From: DASRBN01 sp035294305
Lineage (GTDB): Bacteria > Chloroflexota > Ktedonobacteria > Ktedonobacterales > Ktedonobacteraceae
Assembly: GCA_035294305.1 (NCBI GenBank)
Contig: DATGLD010000045.1
Span: 124,001-188,000, forward strand
Direction: 5' to 3'
DNA: 64,000 nucleotides
The position numbers and the translations under genes are program-made. Below the pieces are notes generated by a model, which was not told where the DNA came from, searched no databases, and saw nothing but the letters and a program-made list of their open reading frames with translations. Positions 36,804 to 46,053 of this stretch are shown piece by piece. Numbering within the stretch: position 1 is the stretch's first letter; the number at the start of each line of letters is the position of its first letter.

Positions 36804-36842
36804 AAAAAAACGCCACTCTTCCCTTGCCAGGGACGAGAGGCG
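36804..36842 (-). terminator. T-box leader terminator
   Basis: Minus strand: a long hairpin CGCCTCTCGTCCCT / AGGGAAGAGTGGCG around a GGCA loop, followed by seven T (36810-36804). It lies 33 bases before the trpE ATG and overlaps the antiterminator. Confidence 0.92.
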
Positions 36843-37135
36843 TGAAGCTTTCGTGGTGCCACCCTAATTCAGATCATCCATGTCAATTCCTGTAGGGACC
36901 GTGCCTGTCCTGTGTTAGATGGATAATCCCTCTTTGCCGGATACGAGTTCTTACCATGCTACGATGGTAAAGATATATATCCTGTCCTCAGTAACGGGGG
37001 ACATTCCGAAAGAGTACTACTAATTCTTCATGAGAAGAATGTTCGCTCCTTGCTCGCAGGCCCATTCAACGACTGCACCGGGTCGGGTTCCACTGCTGCC
37101 GACTCTCTGTGACCTTTGCGGGGTCGTTTACTTTT
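36804..37135 (-). promoter_or_regulatory. Tryptophan T-box riboswitch leader
   Basis: On the minus strand the leader carries an AGAGAG start and GTGGAA loop of stem I, then GAATGGGCC with specifier TGG (Trp codon) at 37064-37062. The conserved T-box AGGGTGGCACCACG follows at 36865-36852, then the terminator. The bulge reads UGGC, which pairs with the GCCA end of tRNA-Trp; the tRNA-Trp gene at 52352 has discriminator G, as required. Uncharged tRNA-Trp should stabilise the antiterminator and switch the trp operon on. Confidence 0.93.
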
Positions 37136-37174
37136 CCTGTTCGTCGCTTTTGGTATGCTGTTGTGTATGGTGAA

Positions 37175-37203
37175 AGTATACTGACGGTTCTACGGTTTGT
37201 CAA
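37175..37203 (-). promoter_or_regulatory. Sigma-70 promoter of the trp operon
   Basis: Minus strand: perfect TTGACA (37203-37198), 17 bases, TATACT (37180-37175). Initiation would be near 37168, giving a leader of about 400 bases to trpE. Confidence 0.9.
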
Positions 37204-37358
37204 GGTTTTGCGACTTTCAGCATTTCCTTTTCTAAGTATTTTTGAAAATGCTTTATGCTAGAATAGCGACGTGTTATCATTAACCAGGCAGCTTTTGTGG
37301 ATGTTCAGTTGAGAGTGTTTCTTATAGTCATATCAGCTGAGAAAGTAGGCTCTGGCGC

Positions 37359-38912
37359 ATGAGAAAATCTGCCCATCCAGGTCCCAATCTGCGTTTAAAG
37401 AATGAGCGCGAACTACGTGGGTGGTCACAAAAGTATGTAGCCGACCAGATTGGGGCTGACCACTACTATTTGAGCAGGTGGGAGCGGGGCACTGCCTCTC
37501 CGAGTCCATATTATCGACGCAAGCTGTGTACGCTCTTCGGGAAAGATGCCAGGGAGCTGGGTTTGATTGCCGGTGACCGTGATGAGCCTGAAGATTCCAG
37601 CGCAGCCGACTCCCAGCAGGTCGTTCCTGTACAACCCTTAGCTGCTCCGCCCATTCCAGATACGATATATGATCCCACTATTCCTCTTCCAGCGGCAGGA
37701 GCGGTAGGACTGGTCGGGCGTCATGACATGCTGCGCCGACTCAAGCAGCGCTTATGCAATCATACGAGTGTGGTGCTTACGGCCTTGAATGGTTTGCCGG
37801 GGGTTGGCAAGACGACCCTGGCGGTTATACTGGCTCATGATCAGGATGTACGCGATCATTTCTCCGATGGCGTTCTCTGGTCGGGCTTAGGACCGCATCC
37901 AAATGTGCCGGCGCTTCTCGGACGCTGGGGTACATTACTTGGCCTGGCATCGACGGAAGTAAACAGTTTAACCAGCATCGAATCCTGGGTTCAGGCGTTA
38001 CACACACTGCTTGGTGATCGCCGTATGCTGCTCGTGATTGACGATGCCTGGGAAATCGATGACGCGCTCGCCTTCAAAATCGGCGGCCCTCATTGTGCCT
38101 ACCTGGTGACGACCCGCTTTCCGCATATCGCGCTGCGGTTTGCGTCTGAGGGCGCTACGCTTGTTCGAGAACTCAGTGAAGACGAGGGTGTTGAGTTATT
38201 AGCGCGGCTTGCGCCGGAAGTTGTTGCTCAGGACTCTGAAGCCGCGCGAGTGCTGGTACAATCGGTCGGCGGGCTACCCCTTGCCTTGACCATTATCGGC
38301 AAATATTTGCGGCTGCAATCCCATAGCGGCCAACCCAGACGCATACGTGCCGCTATAGAGAGGCTGCAAAATGTCGAGGAGCGGCTGCGACTCGTCGAAC
38401 CACAGGCGTTTCTGGAAAAATCCCCCAGTTTGCCGGTAGAAACGCCCATGTCCCTGTCTGCAGTGATTGAGGTTGGAGATCACTATCTTGATGAGCAGGC
38501 ACGCGCGGGACTGCGTGCGCTTGCCGTTTTTCCGGCTAAACCTAATAGCTTCTCAGAGGAAGCTGCGTTAGCCATAAGTAACGGGCCGGTTGAGATGCTC
38601 GACCGTCTGACCGATGCAGGCATGCTTGAAGGGAGCGGTCCGGAACGCTACACCTTGCATCAGACGATTGCCGATTACGCAAAAGCTCATCTAAACGACG
38701 TGAGTGCCTATCATCGTATGGTTGGGTATTTTGTTCATTATGTCGAACTGCATGAGGGAGATTATGATGCACTCAATCTCTCCGATCTTGCGAATGCGGT
38801 CCGCCATCGTCATCGTGATAGGCTCTCCCACGTTATAAATGCGCCCACGTGCCCGCTCATCGGTGACGGCCAGGGTAATCGCAGCAGCAACATTCTCCAC
38901 GTATCCATGTGA
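37359..38912 (+). CDS. XRE-family regulator with NB-ARC ATPase domain, C-terminally truncated
   Basis: Residues 10-70 are an XRE-type HTH (LKNERELRGWSQKYVADQIGADHYYLSRWERG). An NB-ARC/STAND ATPase follows: P-loop GLPGVGKTTL (145-154), Walker B RMLLVIDDAW, GLPLAL box, and a winged helix ending YTLHQTIADYAKAHL. The usual C-terminal repeat sensor (TPR or WD40, several hundred residues) is missing. From about residue 470 (nt 38770) the frame reads the antisense of the neighbouring epimerase gene, giving a nonsense tail to 38912. The gene was evidently cut by a rearrangement. It may still be expressed; without its sensor domain it is probably non-functional or deregulated. Confidence 0.8.
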   Translation: MRKSAHPGPNLRLKNERELRGWSQKYVADQIGADHYYLSRWERGTASPSPYYRRKLCTLFGKDARELGLIAGDRDEPEDSSAADSQQVVPVQPLAAPPIPDTIYDPTIPLPAAGAVGLVGRHDMLRRLKQRLCNHTSVVLTALNGLPGVGKTTLAVILAHDQDVRDHFSDGVLWSGLGPHPNVPALLGRWGTLLGLASTEVNSLTSIESWVQALHTLLGDRRMLLVIDDAWEIDDALAFKIGGPHCAYLVTTRFPHIALRFASEGATLVRELSEDEGVELLARLAPEVVAQDSEAARVLVQSVGGLPLALTIIGKYLRLQSHSGQPRRIRAAIERLQNVEERLRLVEPQAFLEKSPSLPVETPMSLSAVIEVGDHYLDEQARAGLRALAVFPAKPNSFSEEAALAISNGPVEMLDRLTDAGMLEGSGPERYTLHQTIADYAKAHLNDVSAYHRMVGYFVHYVELHEGDYDALNLSDLANAVRHRHRDRLSHVINAPTCPLIGDGQGNRSSNILHVSM

Positions 38913-39548
38913 CCAGCGCCATTGAGCTTCCTTTTCATCAAGCAAGATAGCAGGGCGTCTGTCATCCATGCGCTTTAACCACGAAAACATGCGATGCTGG
39001 TAATCTCCTGGCCCATAGACCGCCGGAAGCCGTAAGATGGTGCCGGGCAGCTCTGGATTCCCCATCACAACACGCTCGACGAGAATTTTGTCGTAATCGT
39101 TCATCCACTGTTTTTGTTCCTCATTGCGCGCAGTCGTGCCACGATAAGGGTAGAGATGCTCGCGGAAAGGCGAATCCTCGGTAATCGGCCCAGGTTCTGC
39201 CGGCCCTGATTCCTTGTTATTGACTCGTCCAAAGGCGCGGTATACATCCTGGCTGCTGATCGCAACCACCCTTCCGGCAATACCTCTGAAAGTATTCATA
39301 ACTTCCTGAGCGTCTTGCTCAGTAAGCGGGATCATGTCTAATACCACTTCAGGTTCAAAATTTCTAAACCTGTCGACGTGAGAATCAAGAGATCGACGGT
39401 CTCCCAGAATTTCCTGGACTCCCTGTGGCAAATCAATGGTATTTTGACCGCGGTGAAAAACCAGGACTTCATGACCTGCATCAATCAACGAACGTATGAC
39501 CAGAGGACCCATGAAGCGCGTACCGCCGATAACAAGAATATGCATCAT
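38691..39548 (-). CDS. NAD-dependent epimerase/dehydratase family protein, C-terminally truncated
   Basis: The N-terminus MMHILVIGGTRFMGPLVIRSLIDAGHEVLVFHRG is a Rossmann GxxxxxG NAD site of the extended SDR class. The body (EVVLDMIPLTEQDAQEVM, LRLPAVYGPGDYQHRM, YNVGEP) is the type often labelled NAD-dependent epimerase or isoflavone-reductase-like. After DRIRKIGEI (nt about 38775) the sequence is the antisense of the NB-ARC gene, so roughly the last 50-60 native residues are lost and replaced by an unrelated tail. The YxxxK pair is not obvious. Confidence 0.75.
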   Translation of the reverse strand: MMHILVIGGTRFMGPLVIRSLIDAGHEVLVFHRGQNTIDLPQGVQEILGDRRSLDSHVDRFRNFEPEVVLDMIPLTEQDAQEVMNTFRGIAGRVVAISSQDVYRAFGRVNNKESGPAEPGPITEDSPFREHLYPYRGTTARNEEQKQWMNDYDKILVERVVMGNPELPGTILRLPAVYGPGDYQHRMFSWLKRMDDRRPAILLDEKEAQWRWSHGYVENVAAAITLAVTDERARGRIYNVGEPITMTMADRIRKIGEIECIIISLMQFDIMNKIPNHTMIGTHVV

Positions 39549-39722
39549 ATTTACCTTTCAGTTTTCGAATCGTTGTAGACTCATAGCAGTAACGATACCT
39601 ACTTTTAGCATAGATTTCAATAGAGAAACTATGCTTACAGCATAGGGAAGTTAAATATTTTCCTGAGCCTGTGTTATAACTTAAAGTGGCTTAATCTCTT
39701 GTTTCACTTAAGGAGGGTTCTG

Positions 39723-40445
39723 GTGGAGTCTCTTTTTAAACGCTCTAAAGAGCGGTTGGAAAAGATGAAAGTGCCTGTCAAAGATCATCAAATCTCTACC
39801 GAAAAGCAATTCGATGAAGGTAACCAGCTAGAGTCATTTTTGGCTGATGATCGTCTTATTATGCTTTGCGACGGTGTATTTGCTATCGCAATCACGCTGC
39901 TCGTCATCAACATTAAGATTCCTGCAGGTCTTACAGAAGATAAATTCAACGCGGTTTTACGAACAGAATTATTTTCTCAAGTCCTCTTCTACCTGATTAC
40001 TTTTCTGGTGATTGCCGGCTACTGGAGCGAACATCGCCGCCTGATGAAACTTATCGAGCGCATAGACCGGCGTTTCATCAGTCTCACTTTTCTGTTCCTG
40101 GCATTTATTGCTTTTTTCCCGGTCACCTCCAGCATTGTGGGAGAAGGATATGGATATCGCAGCGCCGTCATTTTATATACATTAGCATTCGCCGGATGTG
40201 GCTTCTCCTCACTGCTGCTCTGGTTATATGCTTCGTGGCATCAGAGGCTAATCGACCCACAAATGACGCAGAACGAAATTATTTCCCGCGCAATTAATAT
40301 TGCGCTGGCGCCGACCTATTTCTCCCTTTCGCTGCTCTTGCTGTTTTCTTCCATCACCCCGTCCAATATTTTCTGGACCTGGCTCTTGCTGCCATTTATC
40401 GTCTTTGTCGTGCGGCGTATCCAGCAGAGGTGGTCGGCGGAATGA
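39723..40445 (+). CDS. TMEM175-family (DUF1211) potassium-channel-like protein
   Basis: 240 residues from GTG 39723, with AAGGAGGG 5 bases upstream. The first helix carries LCDGVFAIAITLLVINIKIP, the family signature (F/C-SDGVFAIAxTLL) that lines the ion pore. Six helices in total. Prokaryotic members have one six-helix repeat and assemble as tetramers conducting K+. A basic N-terminus of about 45 residues precedes the membrane part. Transcribed toward, but not with, the kinase gene, which has its own promoter. Confidence 0.88.
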   Translation: MESLFKRSKERLEKMKVPVKDHQISTEKQFDEGNQLESFLADDRLIMLCDGVFAIAITLLVINIKIPAGLTEDKFNAVLRTELFSQVLFYLITFLVIAGYWSEHRRLMKLIERIDRRFISLTFLFLAFIAFFPVTSSIVGEGYGYRSAVILYTLAFAGCGFSSLLLWLYASWHQRLIDPQMTQNEIISRAINIALAPTYFSLSLLLLFSSITPSNIFWTWLLLPFIVFVVRRIQQRWSAE

Positions 40446-40467
40446 AATTTGAAGAATTGTACTTGTA

Positions 40468-40496
40468 TTGACACACGTTTATCTTGCCTCTACAAT
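40468..40496 (+). promoter_or_regulatory. Sigma-70 promoter of the kinase-phosphatase gene
   Basis: Perfect TTGACA (40468-40473), 17 bases, TACAAT (40491-40496), 75 bases before ATG 40571. Confidence 0.8.
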
Positions 40497-40570
40497 AAAA
40501 GTGGCTCTCGATCATTGAAAGATGCGCTACTTTGCGCCTTCGCAACAGTAATGTAGGATAAGGAACTGCT

Positions 40571-42532
40571 ATGCCGCGCTGCCCGAATCCCAGGTGTCGT
40601 ACCGATTACCCGCCTGGGACATTTCGCTGCATCAATCCATTCTGCCAGTGTTTGCTGCCCGAGGCAGTAGTGGCCGGGCGCTACCGTGTTGAAACCTTGA
40701 TTGGCCTTGGCGGCATGGGCGCGGTTTATCGCGCAAGCGATACATTCGAGATGCAGCAGGTGGCGCTGAAGGTGCTCACGACTACCGGTAAAAGCTCAGA
40801 GGATCAAGTAACGGCGGTCGAGCGCTTCCGCCGTGAGGCCCGCTACGCGCACCAGCTTCATCATAAAAATGTCGTACCTGTTCTGAATTTTGGTCTGGAT
40901 GGCAACCTGCTCTACCTTGTCATGCCCCTGATTACCGGTGGCACGCTCAAAGCCCTGTTGAAGGCCGAACAGCCGTTGCCCATAGCTCTGGCGCAGCGCT
41001 ACCTCAATGAACTGGCGGATGCTATCGATGCCATCCATGCGCACCCGCAAAACATCGTGCATCGCGATATCAAACCATCGAATCTGCTCATCCACCAGGA
41101 CGATGGGCGCCTGGTCGTTGCCGATTTTGGCATCGCGCGAGCGATGCAGAAAGAGCGTCCCCTGACACAGGGAGGATGGGCTCTGGGTACGGAACACTAT
41201 ACGGCTCCCGAACAGGGGCAGGGAAAACCCGAACCGGCTAGCGATATCTACTCGATGGGAGTGGTCGCCTATCAGATGTTTACCGGCCTGTTGCCGTTCC
41301 AGGCCATCGTGCGCACGCGCTCTGCCGAACTCCCGGTGCCCAGCAAGTTGAATCCGTTGTTGCCCCCGGCGATAGATGCGGCCATTATGCGAGCGACCGA
41401 TGCAGACCCCGCGAAACGGTACAAAACGGCGCGCGAGTTCGCCGGTGCCGTCAATAAAGCGATCTATGAAAGCGAAACTGAAAGGCAGCATGAGCCGCCC
41501 GCCGTCGTCTCCACTAACCTGGCCACAATCGTCAGCCCTAATGTCGTGATACGCACGATTATTCCTGAGAATCCCTGTGGAGCCTGCGGGCAGGAAAACC
41601 GCAAGACTTCGCGCTTCTGCCGCCGCTGCGGGCATCGCCTGGATGAGACTTCGCCGCTTGTAACCGATGTATGCCAGGTTGGCTATGTGAGCGATACCGG
41701 CCGCCGTTATGTGGCCGCCGAGAATGAGGATATGCTACTGATCGTCCAGGGGCTGTGCGCAAACCTCGCGCCGCCACCACGTCCATTTGGCCTGTTTGCG
41801 GTAGCCGATGGGTTGCGCGGGCCACAAGGCAAACCTGCCGGGGGGCATGAAGCCAGCCGCCTGGCGATAGAGACCGTCGCGGATGTTCTGCTGCCCCTGC
41901 TAGCAACACCGCTGCCCTCAAATTCGTCAATGTCGCCGGGGAATAACTCGTTTTTATCGCCGGGTGGTCCCGGGAGGGGAACTTTCATGCCCGCATCCCT
42001 ACCCGATACAATCGTCGAACAGTGGATGAAAGAGGCGGTCAGGCGAGCAAATCTGGTAATTTACCACTGCAACGCGGATTATGAAACAAGTATGGCCAGT
42101 ACTCTGACCACAGCGCTGGTCTATAAGCGCCATCTCTATGTCACGGGTGTTGGCGATAGTCGAGCATACCACTATAGTCCCTCAAAAGGATTGACCTGTA
42201 TCACGACCGATCATACCCTGGCGGCGAATCTGGTTGACGCCAAACTTTTTAGACCGGAAGAAATCTATAGCAATCCCAAGAATAAACACCTCTATCGCTA
42301 TCTTGGTCAAAATAATCAGATCCACATAGATTTTATTGAGCGCGAAGTTGAGGTAAATGACCTCGTCCTGCTTTGTACTAATGGATTATGGCATATGGTG
42401 CGCGATGAGCGTTTGAAAGAGCTCCTTGCTCAAGGCGGGGATCCGCAGAGACTTGCGCGCAAGCTGGTTGATGAAGCGAACCTGGCCGGTGGTGAGGGGA
42501 ACGTGAGCGCCATAGTCGTAGGAATACAGTAA
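40571..42532 (+). CDS. Ser/Thr protein kinase fused to a degenerate PP2C-like domain
   Basis: 653 residues. A zinc-ribbon-like N-terminus (CPNPRC, CINPFC) precedes a Hanks-type kinase. It has Gly loop GLGGMG, K67, HRD 164-166, D185 of DFG, and APEQ, so the kinase looks active. A second zinc ribbon (CGACGQ, CRRCGH, about 335-355) links to a PP2C/SpoIIE-like domain (365-653) with ENED, VADG (D413) and GDSRAY. Two metal ligands of PP2C are lost: the SDG aspartate is Asn604 (TNGLW) and the final DN aspartate is Gly643 (EGNVS). The phosphatase is therefore probably weak or dead and may bind phosphoproteins or regulate the kinase. No transmembrane helix, so cytosolic. Confidence 0.9.
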   Translation: MPRCPNPRCRTDYPPGTFRCINPFCQCLLPEAVVAGRYRVETLIGLGGMGAVYRASDTFEMQQVALKVLTTTGKSSEDQVTAVERFRREARYAHQLHHKNVVPVLNFGLDGNLLYLVMPLITGGTLKALLKAEQPLPIALAQRYLNELADAIDAIHAHPQNIVHRDIKPSNLLIHQDDGRLVVADFGIARAMQKERPLTQGGWALGTEHYTAPEQGQGKPEPASDIYSMGVVAYQMFTGLLPFQAIVRTRSAELPVPSKLNPLLPPAIDAAIMRATDADPAKRYKTAREFAGAVNKAIYESETERQHEPPAVVSTNLATIVSPNVVIRTIIPENPCGACGQENRKTSRFCRRCGHRLDETSPLVTDVCQVGYVSDTGRRYVAAENEDMLLIVQGLCANLAPPPRPFGLFAVADGLRGPQGKPAGGHEASRLAIETVADVLLPLLATPLPSNSSMSPGNNSFLSPGGPGRGTFMPASLPDTIVEQWMKEAVRRANLVIYHCNADYETSMASTLTTALVYKRHLYVTGVGDSRAYHYSPSKGLTCITTDHTLAANLVDAKLFRPEEIYSNPKNKHLYRYLGQNNQIHIDFIEREVEVNDLVLLCTNGLWHMVRDERLKELLAQGGDPQRLARKLVDEANLAGGEGNVSAIVVGIQ

Positions 42533-42540
42533 AACGGCTA

Positions 42541-44673
42541 TCACCCTGCTGCCATCAACCATGCTCTCAGCAACTCAGCTACGCTCCAGGCCTGTGCATA
42601 ACAACCGGCCGGCGCAAAAGGCGGTTCCGGTTCTGCAACCTCGCAGATTGTGCCCAGGCAAAAATCCCACAGGTGATTGAGCAGCGGTTTCAAAAGATGG
42701 ATTATTGCCGCGCTATCGTTGTGAAGGCGCAGATACACATCGCTATATGGTCCAATCAGCCAGGGCCAGACCGTCCCCTGGTGATAGGCTCCATCGCGTT
42801 CTTCGGGGTTGCCATTGAAATGATTGCGATAGGCTGGATCCTCAGGACTCAATGTGCGCAATCCCATGGGGGTCAGCAAATATTGTGTCACCTTCGCGAA
42901 CATGCTGCGGATTTGCTCTTCAGAGAGCAGGTTGCGGGTGAGCGAGGCAGCGAACAACTGGTTCGGACGCAGCGAAGAATCGTTCTTTCCTGCTATCCCA
43001 TCAACATCCACAACATCGTAAAGATAGCCGCCATCTTCATACCAGAAGCGGAGGGCAAAGTTTTCGCCCACGCGAGAACGCAATTGACCATATTCAAGCG
43101 CGTCCTTAGAGAGATGTATAGCCCAACTTTCCATGTAGCCCAGTGCGCAATACCAGAGCGCGTTGATCTCTACCGGTTTTCCATGGCGTGGTGTTACTAC
43201 CCAATCATTCACTTTTGCATCCATCCATGTCAATTGCACTCCTGGCGCGCCTGCATGGAGCAGACCATCGGATGGGTCAATGCCAATATTGTATAGCGTG
43301 CCTCGCACGTGCCAATCGATAATATCGCTGAGTGTGGGGTACAAATCTTTTACCAGAGACCAGTCTCCTGTCATCGCAATGTAGCTATGAATGGCGTGAA
43401 ACATCCACAATGTAGCATCGGCAGTATTATATTCGGGGGCCTCACCGCTGTCGGGGAAACGATTGGGAATAAGGCCCTGCTGTGCGTATGAGGCGAAGGC
43501 CTTGATCAACCCGCGTGCCTCGCTAAATCTCCCTGTACAGAGCAGTAAGCCGGACAGGGAGATCATACTATCTCGCCCCCAGTCGGTGAACCATGGATAG
43601 CCTGCTATGATTGTTTTGCGATCAGGGGAAAGTCGGAAAGACTCGGTCTCTTTACTATGTTCATTCCTCTTTTCGGGGCGAGCAACAATGAACTGATCTG
43701 CGGCGATGACCAGGCGGGCACGCACCGGGTCCTGCTGCGCCAGGCTCCTGGTCGAGCGGTCGGCGATATCCAGCAGTTGCCGGATGCGTCTCGAGTGGCG
43801 TCTATGGGCCTCAACTACCGCATCCTCATGATATGAGCCACCAAATTCTGAGGCGGCGCCTTCTTCCGCGCTTAAAACCAGCGTCACACGCTTACCCGGC
43901 GCTATTTGTGTGTGAAAAACGCCCGGCTGGTAGACATCATCCAGGTACGGCAAGCCGCGTTCTCTGTCTCGCCGGTGCAATAGATGCCAGTACCAGTAAT
44001 CCGTTGGGACAAATTTAGCTACTGGCCCGGCAATCAGCCAGTAAGGCTGCGCACCGGCGTAGGCCCGCATACAGCAGCTATTGCCCTTAACTTCAACCTG
44101 GAAATGCCAATCGAGAGAACCCTGTGTCGTGCTATGATGATCGCGATACAGGCAAAATGGGAAGAGGCGCAAATTCAATGTTACCTCGTTCAGCTCATTC
44201 TCGGACAGATCATGCACCATATATTGCACGTAGGTAGTATTCTGTCCATATTCCATCCAGATACGCTTTTCCAGGTGAAGATTATTCTCAAGTGTATAAC
44301 TAAAGCAGGCTACGTCGCCCTCCAACGCAAAGCGTTCAAGGTAGTTGTATCCCTGTGGGTCAATCGTGCCATCCTGATATTCATTAACACCTAGCTTCAA
44401 CACATGTCCATCCGGCAGTGCGACTTCCTCATCGATCTTTGTTACCAGCACAGTGCGTTCGACGGGTGGATGGAGTGCGGCCACTAGCAGGCCATGATAG
44501 CTGCGCGTTGTCGCCCCCGCAATAGAACTTCCGGCATACCCTCCCAACCCGTTAGTCACAAACCATTCGCGATCCAGCGCTGCCTGCACGTCTCCACAAA
44601 TATCATGACTCACAAATAAATTCCATGCGTTGGAAGGAGAGCCGGCGGCAGTCTCTTGATAGTCGATGCTCAT
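42541..44673 (-). CDS. Glycogen debranching enzyme (amylo-alpha-1,6-glucosidase, GH133-like)
   Basis: 710 residues from ATG 44673, with AGAGGAGA upstream. The N-terminal domain starts REWFVTNGLGGYAGSSIAGATTRSYHGLLVA, diagnostic for archaeal/bacterial GDE. The catalytic (alpha/alpha)6 barrel includes GYPWFTDWGRDSMISLSGL and GTVWPWLIGPYSDVYL. It hydrolyses alpha-1,6 branches left by phosphorylase. Expected to work with the GH15 enzyme of the window in glucan turnover. Stop is 8 bases from the convergent kinase gene. Confidence 0.93.
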   Translation of the reverse strand: MSIDYQETAAGSPSNAWNLFVSHDICGDVQAALDREWFVTNGLGGYAGSSIAGATTRSYHGLLVAALHPPVERTVLVTKIDEEVALPDGHVLKLGVNEYQDGTIDPQGYNYLERFALEGDVACFSYTLENNLHLEKRIWMEYGQNTTYVQYMVHDLSENELNEVTLNLRLFPFCLYRDHHSTTQGSLDWHFQVEVKGNSCCMRAYAGAQPYWLIAGPVAKFVPTDYWYWHLLHRRDRERGLPYLDDVYQPGVFHTQIAPGKRVTLVLSAEEGAASEFGGSYHEDAVVEAHRRHSRRIRQLLDIADRSTRSLAQQDPVRARLVIAADQFIVARPEKRNEHSKETESFRLSPDRKTIIAGYPWFTDWGRDSMISLSGLLLCTGRFSEARGLIKAFASYAQQGLIPNRFPDSGEAPEYNTADATLWMFHAIHSYIAMTGDWSLVKDLYPTLSDIIDWHVRGTLYNIGIDPSDGLLHAGAPGVQLTWMDAKVNDWVVTPRHGKPVEINALWYCALGYMESWAIHLSKDALEYGQLRSRVGENFALRFWYEDGGYLYDVVDVDGIAGKNDSSLRPNQLFAASLTRNLLSEEQIRSMFAKVTQYLLTPMGLRTLSPEDPAYRNHFNGNPEERDGAYHQGTVWPWLIGPYSDVYLRLHNDSAAIIHLLKPLLNHLWDFCLGTICEVAEPEPPFAPAGCYAQAWSVAELLRAWLMAAG

Positions 44674-44728
44674 GAGGGATTCTCCTCTTGCCGTCATAAT
44701 TTCTTTTCAGTATAGGCACATCCCCATA

Positions 44729-44758
44729 ATGTTACACTGTACCGGATACGGCTGACAA
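44729..44758 (-). promoter_or_regulatory. Putative promoter of the debranching-enzyme gene
   Basis: Minus strand: TTGTCA (44758-44753), 18 bases, TAACAT (44734-44729), 56 bases before ATG 44673. Confidence 0.5.
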
Positions 44759-44849
44759 GGCGTACAGATGTACGAGAAAATCACCCACTTTTGTCATGAG
44801 AGGCTATCGCCATGGAGTTGGGCCACTTGCAAGTGTCGCCCAGGGATGG

Positions 44850-46013
44850 TCAGGCCGTCAGCGCTGCTCGTATGCGTTCCAATGCCGTCTCGATCCGCTC
44901 ATCGGGTGCGGTCAATGAGATACGCACGTAACCCTCACCCGCATCTCCAAAGTTTGTGCCGGGAGTGATGAAAACGCCTGTCTGATCAAAAAGCCAGGTG
45001 GCGAAATCGCGTGATGTGAACCCCCTGGGTATACGTGCCCATACATACAATCCCGCTTGTGGCGTCTGTGCACGCATCCCGCATTCGTTGCACCCGGACA
45101 CCAGCATGTCTCGCCTGCGCCTGTAGATAGCGTTGCGCTGCTCTATCCATGATTCTGGCAGGCGCAGGGCCTCGATAGCTGCATACTGGATGGGCCGGAA
45201 CATACCACTATCGATATTGCTTTTCAGTCGCCCGACCGCATCCACAAGTTCCGGATTTCCCACCAGCATGCCGGCGCGAAACCCCGCCATGTTATATGTC
45301 TTGCTGAGCGAATGCAGTTCGACCGCGACATCAAGGGCACCCGGAATTTGCAGGATGCTCATGGGACGAAAATCTTCGTAGTAGACCTCGGCGTAAGCCA
45401 TATCGTGAATGATGACCAGGTTATGACGATAGGCAAACTTCACGGCATGTTCAAAAAAAGCGCGGTCGGCGCACGTCGTTGTCGGGTTATTCGGATAATT
45501 GAGCCAGAGCAGGCGCGCCCTCGCCAGCACATGCGCCGGGATGCTTTCCAGGTCGGGAAGATAGCCATGCTGTTCCAACAAGGGTAGCATATATGGCTCG
45601 GCGCCTATCGTTGTGCAGGCAGTAATATATGCTGGATAATTTGGATCAGGAATAAGCGCAATATCTCCTGGATTGAGCACGGAGGTTGCCACGTAAGCAA
45701 TGCCCTCTTTTGAGCCGAGCAGGGGCAGCATATCGCGTTCGGGAGTCAACCTCACGCCAAAACGCCGCTCGAACCAGCCCGCGAACGCCTCATGGAGCGC
45801 GCGCATACCGCGATATTCTGGATAACGGTGATTTTCAGGGTTTTGCAGCGTTTCGCATAGCCGGTCAATAACGACCTGTGGCGCTGGCAGATCGGGATCG
45901 CCCATCGAGAGACCGATTACGTCTATGCCAGCTGCTTTACGGTCGGCAATTCTCTTTTTGGCATCTGCGAAATGATAGGGTGGCAGGTTTTGTATGGTAT
46001 TGGATAGATGCAT
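44850..46013 (-). CDS. Class I/II PLP aminotransferase, LL-diaminopimelate aminotransferase-like
   Basis: 387 residues. The PLP Lys lies in SLSKTYNMAGFRAG; other fold-type I marks are YPEYRGMRALHEAF, LLGSKEGIAY, DPNYPAY and NYPNNPT. The SKTYNMAGFR sequence and the start IDVIGLSMGDPDLPAP are those of the DapL2/LL-DAP and related aminotransferases that act in lysine or aromatic amino-acid synthesis. Aspartate or alanine aminotransferase activity cannot be excluded. It starts 40 bases after polA stops on the same strand and may share its transcript. Confidence 0.88.
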   Translation of the reverse strand: MHLSNTIQNLPPYHFADAKKRIADRKAAGIDVIGLSMGDPDLPAPQVVIDRLCETLQNPENHRYPEYRGMRALHEAFAGWFERRFGVRLTPERDMLPLLGSKEGIAYVATSVLNPGDIALIPDPNYPAYITACTTIGAEPYMLPLLEQHGYLPDLESIPAHVLARARLLWLNYPNNPTTTCADRAFFEHAVKFAYRHNLVIIHDMAYAEVYYEDFRPMSILQIPGALDVAVELHSLSKTYNMAGFRAGMLVGNPELVDAVGRLKSNIDSGMFRPIQYAAIEALRLPESWIEQRNAIYRRRRDMLVSGCNECGMRAQTPQAGLYVWARIPRGFTSRDFATWLFDQTGVFITPGTNFGDAGEGYVRISLTAPDERIETALERIRAALTA

Positions 46014-46053
46014 TGAAATGGCACTCCTTCATGAAAATGCTCTCTCCAATATT

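Noticed and set aside
36772..36816. Longer trpE from GTG 36816
   Set aside because: That GTG is within the T-box terminator hairpin; ATG 36771 has the ribosome binding site.
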